From contig CANQOF010000010.1 of assembly GCA_947625405.1 (NCBI GenBank), positions 1 through 64,000 on the forward strand: a stretch of 64,000 bases of DNA, read 5' to 3'. The DNA comes from an uncultured Atopobiaceae bacterium. Lineage in GTDB: Bacteria; Actinomycetota; Coriobacteriia; Coriobacteriales; Atopobiaceae. Position 1 is the stretch's first letter. Each line of letters starts with the position of its first letter. Both the position numbers and the translations under genes were made by a program. Shown piece by piece: positions 19,729 to 28,134 of the stretch. The notes beneath the pieces are model-generated. The model worked only from the letters and a program-made list of their open reading frames with translations, was not told the origin of the DNA and ran no database searches.

Positions 19729-20679
19729 ATGGATGTCTATACGTTTGACGACTTCGTGGCCGCCCACGTGGCCCCGAGGCAATGGGTTGAGTGGGCGAGG
19801 GAAGCGCTTCGCTTGAAGGATGGCGCCGTCCTCGCGCCGAAGATCAGCTTGAAGCCAAGCGGCATCGAGCACTGCTTCTACAACACGATGCCCTGCGTCA
19901 TCCCCGCCATCAACCGCGCGGGCGTGAAGCTCGTCACGCGCTATCCCGGGCGTCGGCCGAGCGTGCAGGCGGAGCTCCTCCTCCACGACCTCGCGAGCGG
20001 CGAGCCCCTCGCGCTCATGGACGCCACCTACCTCACGACCGTGCGGACGGGCGCGGTCGCGGCGCTCACCATCGATCTCCTCGCGAAGCGCGACTACGAG
20101 ACGGTGGGCGTCATGGGCCTCGGAAACACCGCCACCGCGACGATCCTCGCCCTCCTCGCGATCGTCGATCGCCCGCTCACGGTGAATCTCCTTCGCTATA
20201 AAGACCACGCGGAGCGCTTCTCGGCGCGCTTCGAGGCGTATCCGAATGCGCGCTTCGAGGTCGTGGAGGATCCCGAGACGCTCGTGCGCCACTCCGACGT
20301 CGTCGTCTCCTGCGTGACGGCCGCCGACGAGGATTTCGTGAGGGACGACGACGCGTTTGCCCCCGGAATCCTCGTGGTGCCCGTGCACACGCGCGGCTTC
20401 ATGGCGTGCGACCTCACGTTCGATCGCGTGTTCTGCGACGATCGCGGCCATTTGCACAACTTCGGGAACTTCAAGGCCTTCGAGCCGAAGCTCACGGAGC
20501 TCGCGGAGGTCATCACAGGCGCGAAGCCCGGGCGCGCGAGCGATGAGGAGCGGATCCTCGCCTACAACATCGGCATCGCGCTCCAGGACGTCTACTTCGC
20601 CACGAAGTTCATGGAGCGCCTCACGCCCGCGCGTCCCGAAATCACGCTCCTCGGCGATACCGAGCAGTACTGGCTCTAG
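19729..20679 (+). CDS. Ornithine cyclodeaminase/mu-crystallin family NAD(P)-dependent enzyme
   Basis: At 316 residues it has normal family length. MDATYLTTVRTGAVAAL near residues 97-113 is the family signature and VGVMGLGNTATATIL is the Rossmann dinucleotide loop. Members include ornithine cyclodeaminase, alanine dehydrogenase and SbnB-type imine or amino-acid dehydrogenases, so the substrate cannot be read from sequence. It starts 27 bp after the cytidylyltransferase-aminotransferase gene and is very likely cotranscribed with it. That implies a role in supplying or recycling an amino compound for the same pathway. It is convergent with the sulfatase gene. Confidence 0.85.
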   Translation: MDVYTFDDFVAAHVAPRQWVEWAREALRLKDGAVLAPKISLKPSGIEHCFYNTMPCVIPAINRAGVKLVTRYPGRRPSVQAELLLHDLASGEPLALMDATYLTTVRTGAVAALTIDLLAKRDYETVGVMGLGNTATATILALLAIVDRPLTVNLLRYKDHAERFSARFEAYPNARFEVVEDPETLVRHSDVVVSCVTAADEDFVRDDDAFAPGILVVPVHTRGFMACDLTFDRVFCDDRGHLHNFGNFKAFEPKLTELAEVITGAKPGRASDEERILAYNIGIALQDVYFATKFMERLTPARPEITLLGDTEQYWL

Positions 20680-20732
20680 ACCCGCCCGCGGAGGGCGCGC
20701 CGGGGCGCCGGGGCACGAGCGTTTCCCGAGTC

Positions 20733-23096
20733 CTACTCGTCGTCCTGTGGCGAGGCGAGTGGCGAGGGCTCGCCGTTGGCGGGCTCGGCGAGGCCACCCG
20801 GCTGGATCTCGAGGTAGTTTCCGGTGAAGTGCCAGTCGTCGAAGTTGGTCGCGTCGCCTTGGACGAGGTACTCGAGCAGCTCGTAGTCCTCGTGGCCGTC
20901 GTGCGTCAAATACCAGAAGTAGCGATCCCTCGGCTCGTCGGGGATCTCGAACACCGTGGGGCCGAACTCGCTCGTGTCGCCGCCCACTCCGGCGACGACG
21001 GTGGCCGCGTAATCCACATGCCCCGTGGGCACGTAGGACACCTTCAAGGGCTGCGCGGCCTCCTCGGGCGTTTCCGCGGGCTTCACGAGCATGATGGGCG
21101 AGGTCGCCTTGCTCATGAAGTCGACGCCGATGTTCCAGCGCCCGTGGTCGGCGGTGATGATGATGGTGGATTGGTCGTAGACCCCGAGCCGCTTGAGCTC
21201 CCTCAGGTACTCCTCCACGTAGTTGATGACGCCCGCCGCCTGGGGGACCACGCTCGATTGCTCGGGCACGGTGTTGCCGTTCTCGTCCATGGTGTAGGGC
21301 CAGTGCGCGCCCGCGGTGTGGATGAAGCGGAACGTCTTGTCCGCCGTCTCGGAGATGGTGAGCCCGTTTTCGAAGATGTTCTCGTAGTAGGTGGCGTTGT
21401 CGGACGTGTACTCGTCGATGGAGCTCACGTTGAGGTCGCCCGTATAGAACCGGAAGAACGGCTTCAGGATCCAAGGCGCCTCGCGGAAGAGCGACATCCT
21501 CTCAAGGGATTTCCAGAGTTGCTTGTTGTCGAATTCCCGGTTGTGCTCGGGATGGATGTTTTCCGCGAAGTAGGCGATGGCGTTCCTGTCGACCGTGTCG
21601 GTGTAGATCCCGATCTCATACCCCGCGTCCTTCACGGCGGTGAGGAACCGGTTGTCCGCGTAGCGGCGATCCATGTAGTTCTGGAACGTCTCGTCCGTTT
21701 GGGGGAACTCGTTGGTCACGAGGAACGGTATGCCGAAGCGAGTGGGGATCAACGACCCCAAGGAGTTGTGGAAGAGCGTGAAGCCCGTGAACTCGTCCAG
21801 GGCGGAGGGGTCGGTCTCGAGCAAGAGGTCCAGGTAATCCGTATCGAACATGTCGAGCACGAACACGGTGACATCGCCCTCGGCGCCCACTTCGTTGAGG
21901 CCCGCGGTGGTCATCACCATGGGGTCGCTCCTGTTTGCAAGTTCCACGCGCTCCTCGTCGGCGATGCCCACCATCGAGACGATTTGCACCACGAGGAGGA
22001 GCACGCTCAAGAAGGGGAGGAGCACGCGTGCGAGCTGCGTCTTCTTCGCGTTGAAGAGGAGGAGGCCCACGAAGAGCGCCACCCAGACGATCGTGTCGAT
22101 GAGCGTGATGCCAAGATGCTCCGAGAGATGGAAAGCGGAGCCGTCGGCGGAGGGAAGCGAGACGTTCAGGAAGAGCGCCTGCAGGAAGCACCCGAGGCCG
22201 ATGCCCACGAGCACGCAGAATACGACGTCGAAGACCTTCCCCCGAAGGAGCGTGAGCACGAGTGCCACCACGAGCGCGATCCCGACTCCGACGCTGATGA
22301 TGACATCCGTGACGTCGAAGAAGCCGAAGGTGAGGCTCTCCGAGCTCGCGGCCACGAGCTCGAGCGGCGTGAAGATGAAGATCGTGGAGATGGTGAACGC
22401 CGAGGCCGCGAGGGCGAGGAGCAGGCGCATGGGCCATTTGAGCCTCTTCGCCGGGCGGCCGTTGGCGGCCTCGTCGTAGAGCGCGCGAGCCCGCTCATCG
22501 GCTTCCTCGCGCGTGACGCACGCGGCTATCGGAAGCTCGTCCGCGGGCTCGGCCGCAGGCTCTGCCTCGGACTCTCCCGAGGGCTCGTCCGCGGGCTCGG
22601 CCGCAGGCTCCTCATCGAGCGCCGCGGGTTCATCGGTATCCGCGATCTCGGCTGGCTCCTCGTTCGGCGCGTCTTCGTCGGACGCGCCCTCCTCGGACGC
22701 CTCTTCGGCTTCCTCTGGCTCTTCGGCCTCGGGCTCGTCGGCTTCCTCGAGGTCCTCGCCGTTCGCGGGTTCCGCGTCCTCGCGCGTTTCGAGCACGTCC
22801 GCGAGCGGATGCACCTCGGGATCGACGATCTTGTTCGCGTTCTCGTCGATCTTGAGCACCTTGTAGATCACGCGCCGCGTGCGGCGGAAGGCGACGCCAA
22901 GCACCGCGCCGAGCGCCACCGCGACGCCCGCCACGGCTTGGATCGTGTAGGTCACCACCGATGGGTCCACGTAGGCCAAGGCGAGCGTGGGCACCGCGAG
23001 CGACGCCACGATCGCGCCGATGACGGCGGCGGCGAGGTCGAGCTTGAGCTCGCGCATGCTCCGTGTGGACGTCAACTTCACTCGCATCTCTCCCAC
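20733..23096 (-). CDS. Membrane-anchored sulfatase/phosphatidylglycerol-transferase-like protein (LTA synthase superfamily)
   Basis: 787 residues. An N-terminal hairpin of membrane segments (about 20-65) is followed by an acidic Glu/Ala/Pro-rich linker (about 105-190), six or so TM segments (220-385) and an extracellular alkaline-phosphatase-fold domain. Metal-site motifs are VTVFVLDMFDTD and IIITADHGRW. A Thr in IPTRFGIPF is a plausible nucleophile, as in lipoteichoic acid synthases and phosphoethanolamine transferases. It abuts the upstream YidC-fusion gene (stop TGA followed directly by GTG), so the two are coupled. ATG at 23087 or GTG at 23081 are alternative starts. It probably transfers a phospho-alcohol onto a surface polymer. 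Confidence 0.82.
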   Translation of the reverse strand: MGEMRVKLTSTRSMRELKLDLAAAVIGAIVASLAVPTLALAYVDPSVVTYTIQAVAGVAVALGAVLGVAFRRTRRVIYKVLKIDENANKIVDPEVHPLADVLETREDAEPANGEDLEEADEPEAEEPEEAEEASEEGASDEDAPNEEPAEIADTDEPAALDEEPAAEPADEPSGESEAEPAAEPADELPIAACVTREEADERARALYDEAANGRPAKRLKWPMRLLLALAASAFTISTIFIFTPLELVAASSESLTFGFFDVTDVIISVGVGIALVVALVLTLLRGKVFDVVFCVLVGIGLGCFLQALFLNVSLPSADGSAFHLSEHLGITLIDTIVWVALFVGLLLFNAKKTQLARVLLPFLSVLLLVVQIVSMVGIADEERVELANRSDPMVMTTAGLNEVGAEGDVTVFVLDMFDTDYLDLLLETDPSALDEFTGFTLFHNSLGSLIPTRFGIPFLVTNEFPQTDETFQNYMDRRYADNRFLTAVKDAGYEIGIYTDTVDRNAIAYFAENIHPEHNREFDNKQLWKSLERMSLFREAPWILKPFFRFYTGDLNVSSIDEYTSDNATYYENIFENGLTISETADKTFRFIHTAGAHWPYTMDENGNTVPEQSSVVPQAAGVINYVEEYLRELKRLGVYDQSTIIITADHGRWNIGVDFMSKATSPIMLVKPAETPEEAAQPLKVSYVPTGHVDYAATVVAGVGGDTSEFGPTVFEIPDEPRDRYFWYLTHDGHEDYELLEYLVQGDATNFDDWHFTGNYLEIQPGGLAEPANGEPSPLASPQDDE

Positions 23097-25001
23097 TCAG
23101 GCGGCCGCTTGGCGCTCCGCCTGCCTGTCCATGATCGTCTCGAGAAGATAGGCGCCCGCCACTTCGCCGCCGTGCCCGAGGTTATAGAAGAAGTGCTCGC
23201 GCACCTTGGCGATGCGCTCGTGCCACTCGTCCATGTCCTTGAGCATCTCGTCCACGACCTCGCCCACGTGCTCGCGCAGGTCAGACGGCGCGATCGCCAC
23301 CCCCACCTCGTTCCTGAGCGTAAGGTCCGTCGCGTCGCAGCCATACTCGCGCCAGTTCGGGTTGTTCACCTTCGCCGGGGTGTCCACGAAGATCACCGGC
23401 TTCAGCGTGGTGAAGCAGAACTCGCTCGAGATCGAGGACCAGTCCGTGACGAGGATGTCAGAGGCGAGGATCGAGTCGTTCGTGCTGAAGTCCTTCTCGA
23501 AGAAGAGCTCCTCTTCGCTCACGTGCTCGTAGCGCTGCTTGAGCGCGTCCCAGCGCGGCCGGAAGCGCTTCAGGTACTCGGGGTGCGGCCGCACGATGAT
23601 GCGGTAGCCCTTGCCGAGGAGCGGCCCCACGAGGTCGTCGAAGCAGCTGTCGAGGATATTGTCCTCCTGCCAGCTCGGCGCGATGAGGATCGTGGGGCGC
23701 GCGTTCTCCTCGTGCTCGCGTGCCTCGTAGTCGCGAATCTCCTGATCGATGAGATCGTAGCCGCACTCCACGAGCTTCTTCTCGGGGGTGTGGCGGTGCT
23801 CCTCGATGGCGCGAAGCTCGGCCACCTGGTGCGGCCCCGTGCAGAGCATCGTGTCGTAGTGGTCGTAGCAGCCCTCGGGCGAGATCATGTTCACCGACGT
23901 CGTGTGGTGGAACATGTAGACGTACTCGACGTCCTTCTTCACGTACGAGCGCTTCATGTAGTAGTTGTCGAGGTCGGGGAGGGTGAGCGCCACGACGTCG
24001 GCCTCCATCTTCATGAACATCGTGATGGCGCGCTTCTCGCTCACGTAGTAGGGGAAGATCCGCGGGTTTTCCTCGGCGATCTTGAAGATCTGGTCCTCGG
24101 GGTCGTTCGTCACGTAGTGGATGATCAAGTCGGAGTGTCCGAGCAGGTATTCGATGGCGCCGCGGAAGTATTTATAGAATCCGCTGCCCTCGGAGTAGAA
24201 CACGATGTGCTTGCCCACGATGTTGAAGAAGCGCTTGTAGTCGCGCTTCTCGCGCCGTGCGAGCGGGTTCGGCTTCCACCATGGCGTCTTGCCGCCGACG
24301 TTCCTCAGCGCCTCGAGCTCCTTGCGGGTGGCGTTCACCTCGTCGCGGTCGATGTACTTGTTGGGGTTCACCACGAGGTTGCACACGAGCTGCACGCCGA
24401 TGGCGAGCACGTTCGAGCAGATCCAATAGAACGCCATGCCCGCCGCCACGAAGACGCCGAGCACGAGCGAGAGCGCCACGGAGAGGCCGTTGGTGGAGAA
24501 CTGCTCGGCCTTGGACTGCTCGCGCTGGAGCGGGTTGATGTGGTTTTGCGCGAGGCCGAGGAGAAGCGCGGAGAGGCCCGCGAGCGGCGGCATGATCCAC
24601 GAGAGTCCGCCATCCGTCGCGGGCACGAGCCCGAGGAACTCCGTCCCCGGCTGGCCGCTGTTGGTGATGCCGCGCACCACGTCCACGAGGCCGAAGAGGA
24701 TGAGGATCTGCACGCCGAGGGGGATGAGCGAGAGCAGGGGATGGTAGTGGTTCTCCTTGTAGAGCTTGGTCTGCTCCTCGCCGATGGTCTCGTTGTCGCC
24801 GAAGTAGCGCGCCTTCAGGCGGTTCACCTGCGGCATGATCTGCACCATGCGGATGGAGTTCTTCTGCACCCAAAACGAGAGCGGCAGGAGCACGACCTTG
24901 ATCACGAGGGTGAAGAGGAGAATCGTGATCCACCAATTGCCCGTGAGGCCAAAGATGGGGTCGAGTATCAGGGAAAACAGGTCTGAGAGCGCTTCGAGCA
25001 T
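23097..25001 (-). CDS. Fusion of YidC/Oxa1-type membrane insertase domain and CDP-glycerol glycerophosphotransferase-like (TagF) domain
   Basis: 634 residues. The first 230 or so are a complete YidC/Oxa1 core with about five TM segments (NWWITILLFTLVIKVVLLPL, then MPQVNRLKARY and a characteristic amphipathic loop). From about 270 there is a GT-B fold resembling TagF/TarF: HHTTSVNM, IVRPHPEYLKRF and VTDWSSISSEF are the recognisable blocks, with His and Asp/Ser residues typical of CDP-glycerol transferases. YidC normally inserts membrane proteins and TagF normally polymerises poly(glycerol phosphate) at the inner leaflet. Fusion would tether the polymerase or couple polymer extension to lipid insertion. 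It is first in a two-gene minus-strand operon. Confidence 0.85.
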   Translation of the reverse strand: MLEALSDLFSLILDPIFGLTGNWWITILLFTLVIKVVLLPLSFWVQKNSIRMVQIMPQVNRLKARYFGDNETIGEEQTKLYKENHYHPLLSLIPLGVQILILFGLVDVVRGITNSGQPGTEFLGLVPATDGGLSWIMPPLAGLSALLLGLAQNHINPLQREQSKAEQFSTNGLSVALSLVLGVFVAAGMAFYWICSNVLAIGVQLVCNLVVNPNKYIDRDEVNATRKELEALRNVGGKTPWWKPNPLARREKRDYKRFFNIVGKHIVFYSEGSGFYKYFRGAIEYLLGHSDLIIHYVTNDPEDQIFKIAEENPRIFPYYVSEKRAITMFMKMEADVVALTLPDLDNYYMKRSYVKKDVEYVYMFHHTTSVNMISPEGCYDHYDTMLCTGPHQVAELRAIEEHRHTPEKKLVECGYDLIDQEIRDYEAREHEENARPTILIAPSWQEDNILDSCFDDLVGPLLGKGYRIIVRPHPEYLKRFRPRWDALKQRYEHVSEEELFFEKDFSTNDSILASDILVTDWSSISSEFCFTTLKPVIFVDTPAKVNNPNWREYGCDATDLTLRNEVGVAIAPSDLREHVGEVVDEMLKDMDEWHERIAKVREHFFYNLGHGGEVAGAYLLETIMDRQAERQAAA

Positions 25002-25119
25002 GCAGGGGTTCTTCCATGCGTTCGTACTGGCAATTTCGTTCCACGGGAGACTTTAAAGCACCGCCGCGCCCCCCTCAAGCGCCACCTAAGACCCCCACAA
25101 AGCCGATTTGCGGGGCGCA

Positions 25120-25755
25120 TTATCGCGGTCTGCGGCGCCAAGACCAGACAGCGATTTGCGTGCGGTTCTTGAGGTTGAGCTTCGCGAGGACCATCGAGAT
25201 GTGGTTGCGGACGGTCCCCTCGGAGAGGTGCAGCTCGGAGGCTATTTCTCGGTTGTCTTTGCCCTCGGCGATGAGGGCGACGATCGCCCGCTCGCGCTCC
25301 GTGAGGGGAGTGCGAGGGTCGGGCGCGGCGCTGGTCCCAAGACATTGGGGACGGATCCTTTTGTCTTGCGGGGCCACCTCGCCGGCGAGGACGGTCTGGC
25401 CGGCCATCACCTCGCGAAGCGCGGGGGCGATGGCGCGCGCCTCCTGCTTGATGAGGAAGCCCTTCGCGCCGAGGCGAAGGGCGCGCACGAGGTAGTCGTC
25501 GTCGGCGAAGGTCGTGAGGTAGACGAGGCGCGCCGCGGGGTCGGCCGCCATGATGGCCTCGCCGGCCGCGAGCCCGTCGCCCTTCGGCATACGCACGTCG
25601 AGGAGGGCGATGTCGGGGGAAAGCTCGAGGTAGCGCGCCTGTGCTTCTGGCCCGCTCGAGGCGGTGCCCACCACCTCGATGTCCGGTTGCGCGCCGAGGA
25701 TCGTGGCGAGCGATTCGACGACGATGGGGTCGTCGTCTGCGATGAGTACCCTCAT
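25120..25755 (-). CDS. NarL/LuxR-type response regulator
   Basis: 211 residues. The receiver domain (1-120) has acidic pocket DDD near 8-10, phospho-acceptor Asp in ALLDVRMP near 54, and the conserved Lys in FLIKQEA. The LuxR-type HTH (about 145-205) is TERERAIVALIAEGKDNREI. It overlaps the kinase stop by 4 bp (ATGA), so translation is coupled. The inter-domain linker (near residues 130-139) is encoded by a REP-like repeat, which is unusual. It probably controls the upstream ABC transporter genes of the same operon. Confidence 0.92.
   Translation of the reverse strand: MRVLIADDDPIVVESLATILGAQPDIEVVGTASSGPEAQARYLELSPDIALLDVRMPKGDGLAAGEAIMAADPAARLVYLTTFADDDYLVRALRLGAKGFLIKQEARAIAPALREVMAGQTVLAGEVAPQDKRIRPQCLGTSAAPDPRTPLTERERAIVALIAEGKDNREIASELHLSEGTVRNHISMVLAKLNLKNRTQIAVWSWRRRPR
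25338..25368. repeat. REP-like 31-bp element inside response regulator gene
   Basis: Bounded by CAAGAC and GTCTTG with a GGGGACGG core. It matches the element at 30503-30532 in ends, core and length, and is read through in frame as part of the regulator linker. Confidence 0.7.
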
Positions 25756-26900
25756 GCGCGCGCCTCCTCGTCATCCTTCGCCTTCGGCACGCTGCAGAAG
25801 ACGCGCCAGCCGTGCCCGCTCGGCGCGGGCCCCGCAAAGAAGTGGCCGCCGAGCGCGATGACGCGCTCCTCCATCGAGGAGAGTCCGAGGCCCGTGGCGC
25901 CTGAGGAGGCCGCGGTACTCGCCTCCGCCTCGCCGTCGTCCTCCACCGTGAGCTGCCAGAGTGCGGGGTACTCCACCACCCGCACGCTCGCGGCCTTCGC
26001 GCGGCCGTGGTGCACGGCGTTTGCGAGCGCCTCGCGCACGCAGGCCGTGAAGGCGAGGCAGACGGGCGCCGAGACGCTGTCGAAGTCGCAGGTGAGCGCC
26101 ACGGTCATGCCACTCTGCTGCTCAAACTCACCCACTAAGCCGCGGAGCTTGTCGGCGAGGTCGAGTGTGCCCTCGTGGAGCTCGTGCACGCTCTCGCGCA
26201 CGGAGGCGAGCGCCTCGTCCACCGTCGCCTGCACGGCGGCGAGGCTCGCGTCGAGCGCGCCGTCCGCGTCGCCCTCGTGCGCCACGCGCAGCGCCTCCAC
26301 CTGCAGGCTCGCGCGCGTGAGGAGGTGGCCCACGTTGTCGTGGATGTCGCGCGCGATGCGCCCGCGCTCGGCCATCGTCGCGAGGTCCACCTCGTAGTCG
26401 CGTCGCTCGCGGAGGTCGCGATTGCGCGCCTCGAGGGCGATGCCGCGCCCGCGCAGCTCGTCCTCGGTGCGCTGCTGGCGAAGCGCGCGCTCCCGCATGG
26501 TCGTCGTGCGCCACGAGAGCATGGCGGCAAGCCCCGAGAAGAGAAAGACGAGCACCCCGGGCACCACGGCGAGCATGAGCGCCGCGTTGATGAGCACGAT
26601 GACGGCAAGCCCGAGCGGCACCACCTCGGGAAGCGTCGGCCCCTCGCCCTCGCGTCGCCTCCAGCGAAGCGCGTCGTAGACGATGAGCGGCGCCATCGGG
26701 AGGAAGAGCGGCCAGATGAGGCAAAGCACGAGGTAGGCGTCGAGCGGAAGCGTGCGCCACGGCGCCCCCAGCCACTCGAAGAGTCCCGATGCCACGAGCG
26801 CCCAGAGCACGGCGACGATGGCGAAGGCGTCGGGCTCCGCCACCACGATGATGGCGACGCACCCGATGCTCACGATGAGCTTGTCGATGAGCCTGTCCAC
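25752..26900 (-). CDS. Sensor histidine kinase (HisKA_3/NarX-DesK type)
   Basis: About 382 residues from a GTG at 26900. Five to six N-terminal TM segments (to about 140) act as an intramembrane sensor with almost no extracellular domain. A coiled coil then leads to the dimerisation helix MAERGRIARDIHDNVGHLL with the phospho-His. The ATPase domain shows VREALANAVHHGRA (N box) and GLGLSSMEERV (G box). An in-frame start at 26972 would overlap the permease gene and add 24 unconserved residues. It follows the permease stop by 7 bp and is followed by its regulator. Confidence 0.9.
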   Translation of the reverse strand: MDRLIDKLIVSIGCVAIIVVAEPDAFAIVAVLWALVASGLFEWLGAPWRTLPLDAYLVLCLIWPLFLPMAPLIVYDALRWRRREGEGPTLPEVVPLGLAVIVLINAALMLAVVPGVLVFLFSGLAAMLSWRTTTMRERALRQQRTEDELRGRGIALEARNRDLRERRDYEVDLATMAERGRIARDIHDNVGHLLTRASLQVEALRVAHEGDADGALDASLAAVQATVDEALASVRESVHELHEGTLDLADKLRGLVGEFEQQSGMTVALTCDFDSVSAPVCLAFTACVREALANAVHHGRAKAASVRVVEYPALWQLTVEDDGEAEASTAASSGATGLGLSSMEERVIALGGHFFAGPAPSGHGWRVFCSVPKAKDDEEARA

Positions 26901-26907
26901 GCGCCTA

Positions 26908-28134
26908 TCATGCCGTATCCGCACTCGCGGAAAGGGCCCCTCGTCGCCCGAGACGCGCTCGCCCCACCGCAAGCCCCACGGCGCCCACGGCGCAGGCGAA
27001 GAGCAGCACGACCCCGAGGTCCGGCAGCGCCGCCGCCCAGATCTCAGCTGCCGTGCCGGTGGAGCCCGCGGCGAGGTTGATCGCGCTCATCTCCCAGAAG
27101 TTCGGGATGAAGTGGGCGAGCGCCCGGAGCTCCGGCCCGAGGAGATCGAGGCTCACCCACGAGCCTCCGAGGAAGGAAAACACGAGCGCGAGGATATTGC
27201 CCACGGCGTTTGCCACCGAATCCCCAACCCCGAGCTGGCTCAAAAGGAAGCCCACGGCAAGGGCGAAGAAGGCGTAGGCGAGCATCGCCACCGCCACGAG
27301 GACGATGCGCCACGTAGCCACGCCTTCGAGCGCCCAGCCGAAGGCCACGAGTCCCACGAAAATCATCACCGCCCAGACTACGAGCGCGCAGACGAAGCTC
27401 GCTCCGGCGATGGCGAGCGAGAGCGTGAGCGCGCGCTCCGGCGAGGCCTCGGTGCGCGCCCGCACGGCGCCCTCGGAAAACTCGCGCATGGACGTGCTCA
27501 GGAGGACGACGATGGAGCACATGATCGGATAGGACGTGAAGAGCGCGTAGATCGTGAAGTTCTGAGGAAGCGGCGTCGAGACGCCCTCGGGCACCACATA
27601 GCTCGCCTCGCTCTGCGCCTCGCAGTCCGTAAGCGCGCCGGCGGCGAGCGCCTCAAGCGGTGCCGAGGTGTCGAAGCTCGCGCGCACTCCGAGGCAGGAG
27701 AGATAGGAATCGATCACGGCCTCGAGGTCGACGCTCGCGATGTCGTAGTAGCTCTGCGCGATTTCGATCTCGGGAGGCGTGGCGCCGGCGCGCACGGCGG
27801 CCACGTAGTCCTCGCCGAAATCCTCGGGCACGATCACGAGCACCTGTACCTCGTCCTTCGCCACCGCATCCTGCATGGCGAGCGTCTCGTCGGGCACGTC
27901 CACGAGTGCGTCGCGGGAGGCGAGGAGCGTTCGCAGCCCGTCCGCCACCGCGCCACCGTCGCGGTCGACGAAGCCGATGTCGAGCTGCTCGCCTTCCCAC
28001 GCGCCGGGGTCGGCGGCCGGCGCGCCCGCGCCGAGCCCCATGAAGACGCCCATGAAGGCGAGCCACACGGTGTAGACGAGGATGTAGACCTTGTGCGAGG
28101 CTAGGACCTTGAGCGCGCAGTTAAAGGTGGGCAA
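26908..28134 (-). CDS. ABC-2 type transporter permease (second subunit)
   Basis: 408 residues. A single N-terminal TM segment is followed by a large extracytoplasmic region (about 45-220) and five C-terminal TM segments (about 230-390), the YhgE/ABC-2 layout. It overlaps the preceding permease gene by 14 bp. With the ATPase and the other permease it would form a heterodimeric exporter of lipids, peptides or drugs. Substrate unknown. Linkage to a two-component system suggests an envelope-stress or antimicrobial-response exporter. Confidence 0.87.
   Translation of the reverse strand: MPTFNCALKVLASHKVYILVYTVWLAFMGVFMGLGAGAPAADPGAWEGEQLDIGFVDRDGGAVADGLRTLLASRDALVDVPDETLAMQDAVAKDEVQVLVIVPEDFGEDYVAAVRAGATPPEIEIAQSYYDIASVDLEAVIDSYLSCLGVRASFDTSAPLEALAAGALTDCEAQSEASYVVPEGVSTPLPQNFTIYALFTSYPIMCSIVVLLSTSMREFSEGAVRARTEASPERALTLSLAIAGASFVCALVVWAVMIFVGLVAFGWALEGVATWRIVLVAVAMLAYAFFALAVGFLLSQLGVGDSVANAVGNILALVFSFLGGSWVSLDLLGPELRALAHFIPNFWEMSAINLAAGSTGTAAEIWAAALPDLGVVLLFACAVGAVGLAVGRARLGRRGALSASADTA

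Noticed and set aside
18151-21474. Minus-strand open frame of 1107 codons
   Set aside because: Antisense to the cytidylyltransferase-aminotransferase and OCD genes. No motif.
20829-24986. Very long plus-strand open frame of 1385 codons
   Set aside because: It is antisense to the sulfatase and YidC-fusion genes and reads as Arg/His/Val/Glu-rich composition-driven sequence. High GC creates such shadows.
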